The notes: generated by a model not told the origin, from the letters alone. 64,000 bases of DNA from Stereocaulon alpinum (GCA_018257865.1 JAEUBA010000049.1:1-64000), one strand, 5' to 3'. Positions 47,834 through 60,904 are shown, numbered from the stretch's first letter. Program-made: numbers and translations.

Positions 47834-48523
47834 GGGAATCGTTTGGCCAAGGCGAGAGAGGGAACATGTGGATAAAGTGAACACTACGGACAGTTGCTGG
47901 ACCGTTGTGACAGTAGAGAAAGGATTTCAGCATAAGGATATATGGCGTTTGGACCGCATTGCTGGGCGTTCCGTGGACACATCTTGGGTAGCAGTACGGC
48001 ATGCATTTACGACGGCGTAATCCAGCGGCAGCATACTACATGTTCTTGCCAGCTAATCAATCAGCATTCGCAATGCGTCTGGTGTTGGCTTTCTAGGCTT
48101 GAGGCCTAAAGATTGTACTTTACACTCTCGAATATACGCTGCTTAGGCAGTCTGCAATCTGTTCGTCTAGATGGCAAACTTTTATCTAGAATCCAATCGC
48201 TTTCCTCACACCTACTTGCATAGGACTACATGTGTGTGCCTAGTGTCTCACGAAACGCCCTCGTACGAAAAGGCAAGCTAGATGTGCTCTCGGTCTTGAG
48301 CACGTTGGACGATCTGTGATACTATATGCAATTTCGATACAGCTAAGGTATGTAAAGCTATGCTAGATGAACACTCCGCTCAAAGCAAGAGCAACCACTT
48401 GAATACATGACACGCGCACTTGTCCATCTCCTATCCTATCCATCCGGAGTCACAATGCCGCAATATCCACATGCATCCGCGCCAGGCTAATGTGAACCAT
48501 ACAAGAAAGACATCAACATCGTT
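47834..48523. other. Convergent intergenic region, RCO1-like / PDS5
   Basis: About 690 bp with both 3' UTRs. No additional gene is seen. Confidence 0.6.
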
Positions 48524-51500
48524 CTACCTCCCCTTGCGAGCCTTGCTCCCGCCCTTTGCGGCACTGGCAGCCCTCTTTGGAGACGGCTTAGGCGTAGGCT
48601 TGGGCGTAGGCTCTTTCTCCTCCTCGGCATCTTCAGCTTCTTCTTCATCTCCGTCACTCGTGCCATCCTCGTCAATGACTTCGCCATCCATATTGACGAT
48701 TGCCCCATTCTCGTACTCCCATGCCGCAACACCCTCTCCCATCTCCTCATCGTCTTCGTCATCATCTCGTTCCGCATACCTGCCCCCACTAACGTTGACT
48801 CGTCCACTCCTCCTCCTCTCACTAGACGCCACCTCCTCATCGCTCTTCCGCTTCTTCGTCTTTGGTGTCTTAGCCGTCCCTGGCGCCTTCACTCTCTTCT
48901 CTTTGCCGGGGCCCTTTCGAATAGGCAACTGCTTTGCGCGCTTACTACTCCTCTCATCGCCGTTCTCGTGGCCCTCACTCCTCCTCTTCTTGCTTCGACT
49001 CTTCGCTGCGCGCATACTTGTCTTGACCAAGCCCTCTATGCCTTCTTCAACGCCTTCGGGTAGGTAGTTCCTTTCTGCGATTTGCTGAGCCTCTTCGTGG
49101 TCTCTTACTTCTGTGAAGAGACTATGTGGTAGCCGTACCTTGCCTGGCAAGGTCTGGATGCTCCAGCTGTGTGCGTCCTCGAACTTGCGAACAACGAGTT
49201 GGGCCAGGTCGCTGAGGTGGTAAAGGTTGTCATCATATTTCGCCGAGGGAGTGATGGCGTCGCGCATTTGCTTGACCCGTTGAGCAATGTGATAGATTAA
49301 GGAAAGATTCTCCTCTGTCGCAACAGAATGCAGGTAGAAGAGTATGTAACGAGCGAAATCGATAAGGTCTTCGGCGGCAGAGTCGAAGTCTGGATGGTGG
49401 GCGAGGAGGGAGATCAGGCGTGCAAAGGCAGATTCCATGACTATGTTGGCTTTAGCTGAAGGGTTTTGTTCTTTGAGAGCGTAGAACTGAGCAGCGCGAC
49501 TCCGGATCCAGGTTGTAGTATCAGATCTTAGAGAAACGCTTGGCTCGAAGGCGAGGAGGAAGGGAACGGTGTAAAACCGTTGGGGAAGCTTTTGTTGGCC
49601 AAGGTACTTCTTGAGCCGTTGTAGAAAGGAGGAGCGGACTTGAATGATGGAGTCCTGAGCCATGAGGGCCAGAGCGTTGAAAGCGGTAGGTGGGAAAAGA
49701 GAATCTGTTTCTTTCTTTCTGCAGAGTTTAAGGCAGAGGCGGGCTGCGAGAAGGCGGAGATGAGGTTTGTGAGTTGATGGTGTGTCTTTCGAGGGCAACA
49801 ACTCCCCCCTGCTAGTAATTAGATTAGACAGGACTTTGTAGACAGGCTCCGCAACCTCGGAGAGGGTATCCGGTTCAGAATGCGAGCGGATCCGGTTAAC
49901 CAAGATTTTGAGAGCCCAGCACTTGGCTTCACACTCTGCGTCAAGGGTAGGAGACCACTCGTACGAAGCTGAAGGATCTGTGATTTTGGTGCGAACCTTG
50001 AGTAGTATCTCTTCGATTGCGATGTCACTGATAGCATCGCTTTCCTGGTTGACTTGGGTAGGAGCAAGCAGCATGAGCTGGGAAAGAGTAGCTAGTCGGG
50101 AGAGGAAACCCTCAGCACCATATTCAAAGCCTTTCACGCACTTATGAACGAGATCTTTCGCTAGCATTTCTTTTCTGTCTGAAGCAGTCATTATGATGGT
50201 GACTGCATACTTGGCTGCTTCTGCTGGAGTACCATAGAGGGCAAAATTCGTCATTGCTTGGACAAATTTTCGATCTTTTGGTATTTCTTTAGAATACTTC
50301 GCGGCGTATGATGCACAAGCTTTTAGATTGTCCACGGCTCCAGTGTCGTTGGCTTTGTTCGCATACGGTGCATCATCTTGGAGTGATTTGCAGATCTCCT
50401 GGACATGAGATTTCAAGACTTCAGGTGAATGAGCGGAGATATCTCTCAGCATTTCATGAGCTGTCCCAGCTAAAGACTTCTCATCTGTCCTCGAGTATTC
50501 CATGATAGAGGGGACATGACTCCTGTTGTAGATGAGGATGCTAACGCGGTAGAGGAGGGGAATTAGCACGTTGAGTAGGTCCTGAGGAGCAGTAGTCGAC
50601 TGTTCAATACGCTTGGTGAACTCCTTCTGTTCAATCCGTTGTTTAGTATGTTGTTCCCATGGGGTGGGCTGAAGAACTTACGATAGCCTTCACCACTGTC
50701 CGATACTCGCTTTCTGGTGCCATGCAGAACCGGATAAGTTGGTAGCTACGTCGGTCGTGCGTCTTTGCGAACTTCCACAGACACTCTGAGGCTTTAGATG
50801 GATCCGGAAATTGTTTGGCGAATTCGTTTATCAGGCGAGCCAGGTGTTCCTTGATCTCCTTCTCATGTGCATCCATAACGCCGCCCTACTCCATGTTAGT
50901 GCTCTCCTTAAGAGAAATATACAGCTCCACTAACGTTATAATCTTCGCAACGCTGCAAATACACTGTCATGACTTGTGCTAATTTCCGCTGCCGCGCTTG
51001 AAAGACAAAGAAAACCTTCTTCGCTTTCTCATCTAGTTCCTTGGTGAGTAACAAGATTCTCTCTGCTCTGAGCTTGTCAGGATCTATCTGGTTCATCTCG
51101 ACATCCCCGTTCGTCTGGCTGTCTTTGGCCTTCTGTGAATGGCCATTGGTAAGTTTTGCATTCTTTGCCTTTATTGGGGGGTAGCTGAGTGGCAGAAGTT
51201 GCTCGTATAAGACATGATCAAGCAAGACATTGATTTCCATGTCATTTGCATAGTAGGTGTCTAGGATCTTTGAAGGAGCTGCACCGAGAGTTGAGATAAC
51301 TTGTTCTTCCCAGTTAGCTATCGATCCTGCTGCGACGCCCCACAGGCGGGCCAAAACGCCCATGGCCTCTACTCGTACAGCATGCTTGCGGTCACGGACT
51401 CTCTCAGTAAGGGTCGCAAGCACGGATCCCGACTTGTCCAAGCCACCAGACGATCCAAGCTTGATGACCACATCTCGAAAGCTAAAAGTTCCTACAACTT

Positions 51501-53044
51501 TAACAGCTGCAATACGGACTTTCTCATCAGCATCACCCATCATCCTCGCAAGGTCATTTACAAGACGTTCTTCTTGCTGTTGAGCCAAACCAACGCCGCC
51601 GGCCGATGTAGTCAGTATTCGCCCAATGCCCGTGGTCCATGCTGCCCGAATAATGGCTGATTTATCGTGGCATCTACCTAGGAAGCTAGCGTACGCCTGA
51701 GGGTGAGCTTGAGGGAAAGGCTGTGGCGAGGAAGGCTTTGTTAGAACATTTTGGTTCAGTGCAGAGTTGACGGAGTCAGATAAAGAGACAGGGGGATACG
51801 CAGCAGGATCTAGTGTTGGAGGTGGTGGCAATCCCGCTGCTCCTATCCCTGAGACGATGTCTCCGAAAGTTTCCGTAGCCAAAGAGCGTAGATGTACGTT
51901 TTCGGCCGACAACTCAGCTTCCAATTGTGGTATCACATTTTGCAATACTGCAGGACAAGCACGCCATAGTTCTCGTAGCAACTGGTGGACCTTGTGCAGC
52001 TCTTTAAGGTCCTCTTCAGTAGGCCCACCAGCGATGTCCATATCGGAGTCATCCAGATCATCGCTGTTCCTCCGGTGTGACGCTTTCTTGCTTGTGACCT
52101 TGGCCCCTGAAGACGATGAAGCGTCCACGATAACGTCATTGAAATATTGGCTGATATATCGTGCCATTTTTTCTGGGCAAGTATTGCAGATTGTCTTCGC
52201 CATATTGTATGCTGGTGGTAGTTCTTTCAGTACCAGAGTAGACTGCTTTTCGTCAACAGCCGCAGCATTTTTCTTGGCTTTACTAGTGAAGCCGTTTATA
52301 GCACGAGGGTCAGTCCGAAGAAATTGGGCGACCATCACGTCGACTACCTCCGACGGGAGTGTTGCAGATTCGTCCACCATCGTGACTAATATAGAGGTCA
52401 TGTTATGCTCAACTTTCCTGCCATATTGCTCCCCAGATGATGATTTGCTTGACACGGCCAGTATGTCGAAGAAGTGGGTAAAAAGAGCGATCATCAACGG
52501 CTCTGAAGAGGGTATATCGGTGAGGAGAACAATGCTTTTAACTTGCGCGAGGGAATGCAGCACAAATAAATGCTGTTGGTTGTATGCATTTGAGGAGTCC
52601 GCTATAGATGGGAGGGTATCAGTGATGAGCAGCTTGAAGATATCCTACGTAGCCATCAGCATGGGGTCAAATCCGGAATTCTTCACCATGCTGACCGACC
52701 TTCAACTGCTGCCCAGTGTAAGGGGCATCTGGGGCGCAGAGTCTCAGTATCTCCACCAAACAACAAGCGGTCCAAGCCTTGACACCCTTATCTTTATGTC
52801 CCAGGAGATTGGGGCTTGCCAACTCTTTTGCGACTGTCGTGAAAGATTCCCGTTCATTCTCCTCCTGCTCCATGCCCTTCATCTCCTTTGACAGAGCCTG
52901 TAGCCTCCGCAAGAGGTCCGCGATGGCAATAGGCTTCCCGGCGCGCCATGACAGAGGCTCATTGAACTGGAGGCCTGGTAATTTGTGCTGTGGCTCGTCC
53001 AGTTCCATAGTGGTGGTCGTTGAACCCGCAGTTCGTGCGGGCAT
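48524..53044 (-). CDS. PDS5: Sister chromatid cohesion protein Pds5
   Basis: HEAT-repeat regulator of cohesin that binds the Scc1 kleisin and controls loading, release and acetylation. Exons: 53044-52700, 52644-50935, 50885-50682, 50626-48524, giving 1453 aa; introns of 55, 49 and 55 nt are all phase 0. Conserved segments include LLRRLQALSKEM, VKAWTACCLVEILRLCAPDAPYT, LHSLAQVKSIVLLTDI, RYISQYFNDVI, LHKVHQLLRELWRACPAVLQNVIPQLE, ETFGDIVSGIG, and the helix-rich middle (KKYLGQQKLPQRFYTVPFLLAFEP). The last 150 residues are a lysine-rich, then acidic, disordered tail ending in repeated PTPKP and KAR-KGR, as in other Pds5 proteins. Length is in the family range (1200-1500). It is divergent from the agmatinase-like gene. 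Confidence 0.94.
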
Positions 53045-53399
53045 TGTGGAGACCTCGACACACTATACGTATTTCCTCTTCCTGCGGGGCCTGTCACATA
53101 TTGGAAAGTGTTATTTGAGCTTCCCGTGTACTTCAGGCCGCGGATGCGCATACTCCGCTGTGTTGTGTGAGATGGTATCTATGATACGTAGTTTGGCGCG
53201 TCGCGCTTCGAAAGTGAAATTGATGGAGCTACACCTCGGCCTGTTATACGGACACCCCTCGACCGGTTAGGTAAATGTACACTTTTTGATCGATCTTTGT
53301 ATACTTTCAATTAATTAGTCTTGGATGACAGTAGATGTACAAGAGCACCCTACAATCTTATAGAAACAGACATTAATACAGGCTACCAATCATTCACAT
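53045..53399. promoter_or_regulatory. Divergent promoter region PDS5 / agmatinase-like gene
   Basis: These 355 bp separate the start codons. No specific site is named. Confidence 0.45.
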
Positions 53400-54940
53400 A
53401 TGTTAACAATGCTTTCTTTGCTTATCGTCTTGCTCACCATCTGCTCTTTTGCCAAACCTTCTTCTTTCTACGACAACCCCGAACAAGATCCATTGCCTCC
53501 TGGTCCAGACTCTGCAGAAGAACTTCATAAGAAATGGGATCACGAGGTACTGTTCTCCGAGCAATCAACACCCACGTCCAACAAGCATCTCATGTCTGCG
53601 GTATCATTGATAATATATTAGTGGGCGTTCTCAGGCATATCGACTTTCGCACACCAAAAACATGTCAAGTGCTTGAGCGATAGGGACACTCCCTTTGATA
53701 TTGGTATTATAGGAGCGCCATTCGACACGGCTGTCACTTACAGGCCTGGTTTGTATCCGTTTGCTATCGCAGATTTGGTGTTTAAAAGACCATAGCATTT
53801 GTATGATCTATACCTGCTAGCGGAGATTCCTAGGAATGCTCTATTATTCCTAGAGATGTACGCGTTGGGTTCCTGGGCAAATCCTTCATCCCCAGTCTTA
53901 TTGCTACACTGTAGCATGCCTCTTATCGTCCTATTGCTCCCGTCCTGACCTCTTGACCAGGAGCACGCTTCGGCCCTCGTGCCATCCGCGCAGCATCAGC
54001 GCGTCAGACCTCATTCCGTGGTTTCAATCCCCGGCGCGGCCTGAATCCATTCGCAGCCCAATATACTATCCTCGACTGTGGCGACATTCCCATCACTCCA
54101 TTCGATAACGCACTCGCAGTTCAGCAAATGAGTGAAGCCTTCCTCGAGCTTGGCTCCCGCTCTCCAGCTCTCGTCCACTCCAAAAACCCCAAGCCGAAAT
54201 TGCTCACCCTAGGCGGAGACCACAGCGTAGCCCTTCCAGCTCTAAGAGCACTCAACAAGATCTACGGTGGCCCCGTTGCAGTACTGCATTTTGACGCTCA
54301 CCAGGATACCTGGAATCCAGCCAAATATGCCTCTGCATGGCAATCTGCTCAGAGCGATTTCACTCATGGCAGCATGTTCTGGATTGCCTCGCATGAGGGT
54401 CTGATCATCAATGGCTCCTCTGTCCATGCTGGACTGCGGAGCCGACTGACTGGATGGGATGACTACGACGATGATGACCGTCAGGGCTTCTTACGAATCT
54501 CATCCGACGATATTGATGACATGGGCACTAGTGGAATCATCACCACGATCCTAGAAAGAATCGGCACCTCGGTCCCCACATACCTAAGCTTAGACATCGA
54601 CGTGATTGATCCTGGCCTAGTAAGCACGCCCTCCCCGCAATCACCAAAATTCTCTGCATCTAACACGAGCCCCTAGGCTCCCGGCACAGGCACCCCCGAA
54701 GCCGGCGGCTGGACATCTCGCGAAGTAATCAGGATCCTGCGCGGCCTCGAAAGCCTGAACGTCGTAGGCGCCGATATCGTAGAAGTCGCCCCAGCCTATG
54801 ACGGCACGGGAGAGCAAACAGCGCTCGTGGCGGCCCAGGTAGGATATGAGATCCTTACCAGCTGGGTTGGGAGGGGCATGGCGGAGATGGAAAAATTAAA
54901 GTCAGATGACAAGCCGGAGCCTGGTCGCGATGAGCTGTGA
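53400..54940 (+). CDS. Secreted agmatinase-like ureohydrolase
   Basis: Member of the arginase/agmatinase family, which hydrolyses guanidino compounds to urea with two Mn2+ ions. Exons: 53400-53546, 53622-53748, 53961-54619, 54677-54940, giving 398 aa. Residues 1-18 (MLTMLSLLIVLLTICSFA) form a clear signal peptide, so the enzyme probably enters the secretory path. Metal ligands are all present: the His of GGDHSV, the Asp-His-Asp set of HFDAHQDT, and the two Asp of SLDIDVIDP. IGAPFDTAVTYRPG joined to GARFGPRAIR across the 212-nt second intron rebuilds a family signature. The C-terminus (GWTSREVIRILRGL, VVGADIVEVAPAYD) is standard. Substrate could be agmatine, guanidinobutyrate or another guanidino acid. 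Confidence 0.92.
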
Positions 54941-55790
54941 GAATGGCTGTTGGTCGTGACGGCAAGATTTTCAACACCCTGTGGATCCAAGCTATATTGA
55001 GATCTCACTTGTGGGCATCTAGTACATACCGGTACAACAAATGTCGACTGGATATATTTATATCAGCGGACTCACACTCAAAGTAAGTAGTACATAGCCC
55101 CGTACATAGACAACACAAATACACGACTCCGACGAAGTAATGATCGTCATTGCTCCCACCACACCAAAATGCTTTCCTATGTTTGTAGAAGCGAAATATA
55201 GACATCCTTTCTACCTAGGATATCTTCGTGGTATCACTGTAACGATCGATTCACCCAATCACATACGCCAAGTGGCAGCTTCTGAGCATCACCTCATGGT
55301 ATCATAGGCAATACGAGAAAGCTTGTAGCTTACATCTAGCACCCATCTCGAGCGCGAAAGATTGATAACTAGTGGGTGGAAGAATGTATGAGGAGTGGGT
55401 CACCGTCCAGTAGGGTAGATGTGATGTTTCCATAGGGCATCTCACAATCGCAGGGGCTGCTGGAATTCATCAGAATGCTCTCAGCAGGATAACATGCTCG
55501 TCGAAGGGAGGCAAAGGCTTCTAGCAACAGGTAACAGTGCACGCAAAGCATGGGAGGGCCAAAGACAGCCACGATCTAGGACAGAGACATCAGGCGGGAA
55601 GCCGATGTCAAGAACACGAGCAATCAGGTAGGAAATTGGTCACTTTGCAGTACTTTCTATTGGGGAGTGTGATAGCCTTGCACGAAGCGTCTGAAACCAG
55701 TAAGCAAGATCTTCTCCTCTCCCTCCGTAAAGAGCTTCCTTGAGACAATGCCTAAACGCCTACCGACCTTGCAGCTGTTGATATATCAAT
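54941..55790. other. Convergent intergenic region, agmatinase-like / CDC42
   Basis: About 850 bp. No gene supported; small antisense open frames only. Confidence 0.55.
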
Positions 55791-56689
55791 TCACAAGATG
55801 ATGCAGGATCTACCTCCTGTCTTTCCCTTTCCCTTTCTTCCTCCGCCAGTTCTGGTTGGGGGTGGTTCGAGAGCAGCGACGATAGCCTGATTTTATGTCT
55901 ACGGTTAGTGATCATCCGAGCATGTCTGAGAAGCGCACAATGGTGACAGGTCTTGCTTACCTCATCGAAAACGTCCTTGAGCTTGTACTGGGTAAGTGCG
56001 GAGCACTCCACGTATTTGACCGCACCCAAATCCTTCGCCATACGCTCGCCATCCTCCTTGCGAACAGGTTGCATTCGCTGTTTGGCTAGTTTATCTCGGA
56101 CTTGCGGGTCTTCACGAAGATCTGTTTGGGTACCGACGATGAGGCAAGGGACCCCAGGGCAATGGTGATGGACTTCAGGAAACCATTTCTCGCGTACGTT
56201 TTCGAACGAAGCGGGCGAGGTCACGCTAAAACAGACCAGAAACACATCTGTCTGTGGGTATGAGAGGGGGCGGAGGCGATCATAATCTTCTTGACCGGCA
56301 GTATCAAAGAGACCGAGCGTATAGGGTTCATCTCCGATCCTAAGTGAAAGCTTATGGTCAGTGTTTCTGCGTCCGACTCGCAACCTCATATCTCTGGAGG
56401 GTAGGGGACATTGTGCGCGCGGCACAGATAGACAGGAACATCTACCAGACTTACATTACAGTGACCGCATAATTGTCGAAGACTGTAGGCACGTACTCCG
56501 ACGGAAATTTATTTGTAGTGTAGGAGATCAACAGGCAAGTCTTGCCTACAGCACCGTCACCGACAACCACACACCTGTGTTAAACAAGCTCAAGTCAGCT
56601 AATGTATACAGCGGCATAGTATCAGTGTTGTAGAGGCCTAGAAAAGGAATCCGGATGTAAAAGACATACTTGATAGTTGCTACTACCAT
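55791..56689 (-). CDS. CDC42: Rho-family GTPase Cdc42
   Basis: Small GTPase that directs polarity, actin and hyphal tip growth at the plasma membrane. Exons: 56689-56670, 56574-56455, 56339-55961, 55886-55791, giving 204 aa; introns of 95, 115 and 74 nt. MVVATIK joins to CVVVGDGAVGKT (P-loop at 12-19), then TVFDNYAVTVM joins IGDEPYTLGLFDTAGQ (switch II). VGTQTDL and ECSALTQYKLKDVFDE join AIVAALEPPP. The wording is Cdc42, not Rac. The C-terminus ends CIIL, a CaaX box with terminal Leu that predicts geranylgeranylation. The region before it is a Gly/Lys-rich stretch about ten residues longer than the usual 190-195 aa protein. Confidence 0.96.
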
Positions 56690-58851
56690 TCTGGCCGGAT
56701 TCTCAAAGTATGGGGGGGAGGAGTGTGTTGATAATCAGTGAACTGTTGATCCCGGCAGAAATCTTATTCAGAGGTGGGAGGTGGGTAACTCGAGGGGTCG
56801 TCGCTAGTGAGCGATGAAGGGGTAGGGTATCGAGGATTCACACAGCAAGCTTTAGTGCTGTGGTGACTAAGCTACTGCAGCAATAGCTTGATGGTGATCT
56901 AGTGCACTATAGCCACGAGGCTCGATATTGCTTGCGAAGGGATTGTTGTTTGCTCGAGCGGCTCCAAGATACCCTTGTAGAGCTGCCGTCGGACGCCTAC
57001 AACCGCTGGACGCCTGAGGAGAGATGCTTCTGCTCAAGCACAAGAGACGTTAGATCTTGATTCGTTGCAGATGTCCGACAACGGGGGGGGAAGTGAGCAG
57101 GGATTGACAGGTGTCATGGTTGCGACTTCCTCGTGTATTGTGGCTCAGCCCTCTTTGGGTGGGTAGGTACATACTAGGCTTCGAGCTTCTTACTCAGTGC
57201 AAGGCACCCTCCTCCGCTAACACCGCCGTTAGTCTTGAAGTTCCGGTAATCGTTGTTGAGAGTCCTAGGAAGCAATCGTTCTTATCGGTGTTTGGAGGCG
57301 GAGGAGAAGTCCCAATTGTCGCTCGGGCTGTAGTTCTCGAATACCCCCTGCAAAAGAAGCGCAACTTGCCGCTGGGCTCGCCGCGACGTCAACGGTCTAG
57401 AAATTCTAGTTCTAAGAGACAGATGCTGACTTGCGTAGCCAGATATCCCAGATCCGAGAGTCTTCTTCTTGCAACGAGTGTGAAATTATGCGGAAAAGGC
57501 AATGATTGAGCCCTTGACAAAGCTGCTCACAGAGTTACAGCTCATTCGAAATTTCAGCCTAGTCGCTTGTCGATCATCAACAGTAGTTAAAGCAGCATTG
57601 CCGGTGCAGGGTCTCTATCGATAGACACATGGCACTTATGCATGCAAGGCCAGTTAAGGTACTCTCGAGACTCGCTGCGTCTACTTCTGTCGCGTCCTAA
57701 GCGCACTAGGTCCGAGTCCTCCAAGACAATGTATACGAGGCAATGCAGCGTCTTTGCATTGCCCTCACTATCAATGGGTATCCACCCGAGTGCACTGAGG
57801 CACCAACTCCTACCGTACACAGGGCGGACTCTACTGGAACCATTACCTAATGAAAGGAGCGGCCATGGCCGACGGATATCGCTCGAAATGATATCACTAT
57901 TGACGTGAATGTGTGACGTGCGGCACGCAAGCACACCACCCTGCTCGTAGCCAATGATATGTTTTTTGGGAGAGTGGTAAAGGAGCCGACAAGGAGCTTT
58001 TGCGGCCATTCTGACCTGTGAGAGCCGCCTGTCGCCCTCACCGTTGATCTTGCAAGCTCTGCCAATGGGATGCGACCCCTACAGAACAACATGGTCTTAA
58101 CTGTCCTAAGACAACAGAGAGAGGACGAGGTGGAAGATAGGCCCAATGCTCATATTCCTCAAGGCAAGCGACCACTACTGTTACCTAAGAAAGCAAGCAA
58201 CAAAAGTCGGCTTGCCTATCGAGCCCGTCCACATGGCTCCCTGGGCTACGTCGTCGCCATGCAGGAGCTGCTGCACTAGCTTGAAGCGTTCAGCTGCTCT
58301 ATGGAAACAAATCCTCCGGACCGTGTTTCGAGATTTGCTTGGTAAACCCCTATGCAGTAGTGGTGCAAGGCGATCGCGATTGATTGGTCTCCTTGAAAAG
58401 TCTTGGCATTCATCCAAGCGCAGTGTTGCCCAATTCGCGCTGGCAGCGAAATTATTGGGCCTCTTCCTAATCTAATTTCAAGATAGCTGACGTCGAGCAG
58501 TGAGCACTTGAAGGTTTTGGCTTGACCTGGAAAATTTCCTTGTTGCAATTCAGCAAGTACCTCTGTATGCAGTCAAGCTCGAGCTGACATAGTGCAGATC
58601 CGAAGGACAGCCGTTCGGATTCTTTTGTTGTTCGCTGACCACTCCTGCAAGAAGCTGCTTCTCGTCACTTTAGGTCTTGCATGTGTATATCTATTGAAGA
58701 GTTGGGAAGCATATCAGACTGCACATAACTAGTTGTGATAGATTGAAATGCTCTTCACAAGGTAAATATGTTTGTCGTTCCCCATACGTCGCAATATATA
58801 TACACATTCTCTATAGTAAGACCAGGTTCCATCCATGATCTTTCTTGCGAC
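56690..58851. other. 2.2-kb gene-free region upstream of CDC42
   Basis: Base composition is normal and there is no RIP bias. Open frames of 70-140 codons occur on both strands (for example 57111-57509 and 57587-58009), but none has a domain, a conserved motif or a splice partner. It should contain the CDC42 promoter/5' UTR and the 3' UTR of the siderophore transporter. A non-coding RNA or fast-evolving gene cannot be excluded. Confidence 0.5.
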
Positions 58852-60904
58852 TTACCGTCTAAAACGGCTCAAGAACCCTCTCTTCCCGTCTTCCTGCCCT
58901 CCTCCCACCTCTGTGGGACCTTCATCCAGCGGCCTCTCGCTCCCAATGACTTTGCCCCTAACCTTCTGATCTATAGTATCAAGCTTATAGTTCCTCATAA
59001 TCAAACTCAGGGGTATCAACGGCGCAGCAAGACAAGCAGCAATGATGATCAAAATATCCATCGTCTCTTGGTAGCTGCGATTAATAGCCGCCCGCTCCGG
59101 ACTTCCATCCACATAGCTCTTCGCCAAGGTCAGGTTCCCAAAGATCAATGTTGCATCTGCTTGCGCGTTTGGAGGTAGGTATTCGACCAATTTGGATTGC
59201 AGGTTTGCAGTCCATACAGCGCCCGAGATCGCATTTCCTACCGCGCCGCCGATCTCTACAATGGTCAGGAATATGGCTGTAGCGGCAGCGACGTCACTAT
59301 GAGAGACCGCAGCCTGTACGCCTAGCTGTGCGGGTACGTTTATCATACCGCCTCCAATGCCCATGGCGATCTGCGTCCCAACGATTTGAGATGTTGAGCT
59401 GCTTTCCGAACGGTATCTGATCATCAGCCCCACGCCAAGGAGGTAGATACAGGCGCCGAGGGTGATGTAGTACTTGTAGTGGCGCGTATATTTGATGACT
59501 AAGGAGATGCAGATTGAAGACACTGTGCTTGCGAAGGTGAAGGTTTGCGTTATACGGCCGGCGGCAGTGACGGAATCTCCTTGCACTACTTGGAGGTAAG
59601 AGGGGAAGTAGGGATAGATGGATGTGTAGAAAACTGCGAAGTAGAAGAATCCGATTGCGCAGCCGGCGAGTACGTTGCGGTTTGTCAACAGGCGAAGGGA
59701 GAGGAAAGGTCGTGGAGCTAGTTTATGCATCGACTCCCAGATTGGGAAAACCAGGAGGCAGACGCAGCCGATTACGATCATGGCGATGATGCTGGCGTTA
59801 CGCCAGTGATCTTTTGCTGTAGCTGCTAAGGTCAAGGGTATAAGGATGAGGGATATGGCTGCCGAAAGAAGCAGCAGGCCCATGACGTCGAGCTCGTACC
59901 ATAGATTCTTGAGGCCGCCGAAAACACTTCGGCCTTTCCATGGGGAGTGAGGGAGAAGGCCTTGCTTGGCCGCTTTCCTCGTGTTCAGTAATAGCGATAA
60001 AGCGAGCGGCATGAATGCCGCCGGTAGTACTATAGACCAGAGGCCGTATCCCCATCTCCACGTTGCATGAGCCAGCAGGCTGTTAGCGATGGGTGGACCG
60101 GCCCATACTGTGATCAGGAACGGCACATCTGGCAGACTCGAAAACAGAGCCCTATTCAGTAGATCACTGGTGTCTGCAACAAAGATCTGGATTAGGATTT
60201 GCAAGCCCGTGGCCCCTGCAGAGTAGAAGATCTGAGCCGAAGCGAATGCTTTGACGTTGTTGGAGCCAGCCATTTGGATGTAACCGATGACATAGATGAA
60301 CACGCTGATACAAAAGGCTTCGAGTCGGCCAAATACGTTGGCTATTTTGGCCATTGGGGGTTTGATGACGGCTGGAACGCGTCAGATTGAAGAAGACAGC
60401 TCTGCGAGAGAACTTACCATTGACGACGCCTTGAACTACAAGGACGGTGGCGACCAGAGAGTGCTCAGCAAAGGCACTAGTTGCGTATACCGTCAGGTTG
60501 ATAGTTGTCTGGCCTTCCAGGGAGGTGCAGAAGGCCACAAGGAAGATGCTGGGCTAGATTAGAACTCTTCTGTAGAAGCCGATGCACAATGATGAGATGG
60601 TCTGAATATGTTCACAAACGATGCGGGATGCGCTCAAATCTCATGCATATTTTCTTTCCACTGAACGAGCAAAAATTGACATCAGAAGAAGCGACTATGC
60701 TTCCACATGTTCAAAAAAAGACACTTACCCGAGATACGCAGCAATTAACGACCGTTGAGTCCATGTCTGGCTGACAGCTTCGATGTTTTTGACACCGGTC
60801 TGGGTTTCACCTGAGTTAACTGAGGCGCTGTCATGTTCATACTCCTCAGCTGATAGATCTTTGTTGTTGCGGGAAGGGATATATCCTGTAGCCACATCGG
60901 CCAT
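58852..60904 (-). CDS. Siderophore iron transporter (MFS, MirB/Sit1 type)
   Basis: Probable proton symporter that imports ferric siderophores, 608 aa. Exons: 60904-60729, 60548-60418, 60371-58852; introns of 180 and 46 nt. The N-terminus (ENIEAVSQTWTQ-like: GVKNIEAVSQTWTQRSLIAAYLG) joins IFLVAFCTSLEGQTTINLTVYATSAF, a siderophore-transporter signature. VVNAVIKPPMAKIANVFGRLEAF follows across the second intron. About 14 helices can be traced, with the C-terminal helix pair IVEIGGAVGNAISGAVWT and an extracellular loop with ...PPNAQADATLIFGN typical of this family. The C-terminal tail is basic (KRGFLSRFRR). Sites matching the iron-responsive GATA consensus lie upstream at 61051-61069. There is no siderophore synthetase in the window. 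Confidence 0.93.

Noticed and set aside
48487..48840. Frames antisense to or overlapping the PDS5 tail, including a 215-codon plus-strand frame at 48420-49067
   Set aside because: They are shadows of the Lys/Glu-rich coding tail; the Ser/Leu-rich composition is the antisense of acidic and basic codons.
57111..58009. Open frames of 130-140 codons on both strands upstream of CDC42
   Set aside because: Composition is not protein-like, no motif is recognised, and they sit on opposite strands without supporting introns.
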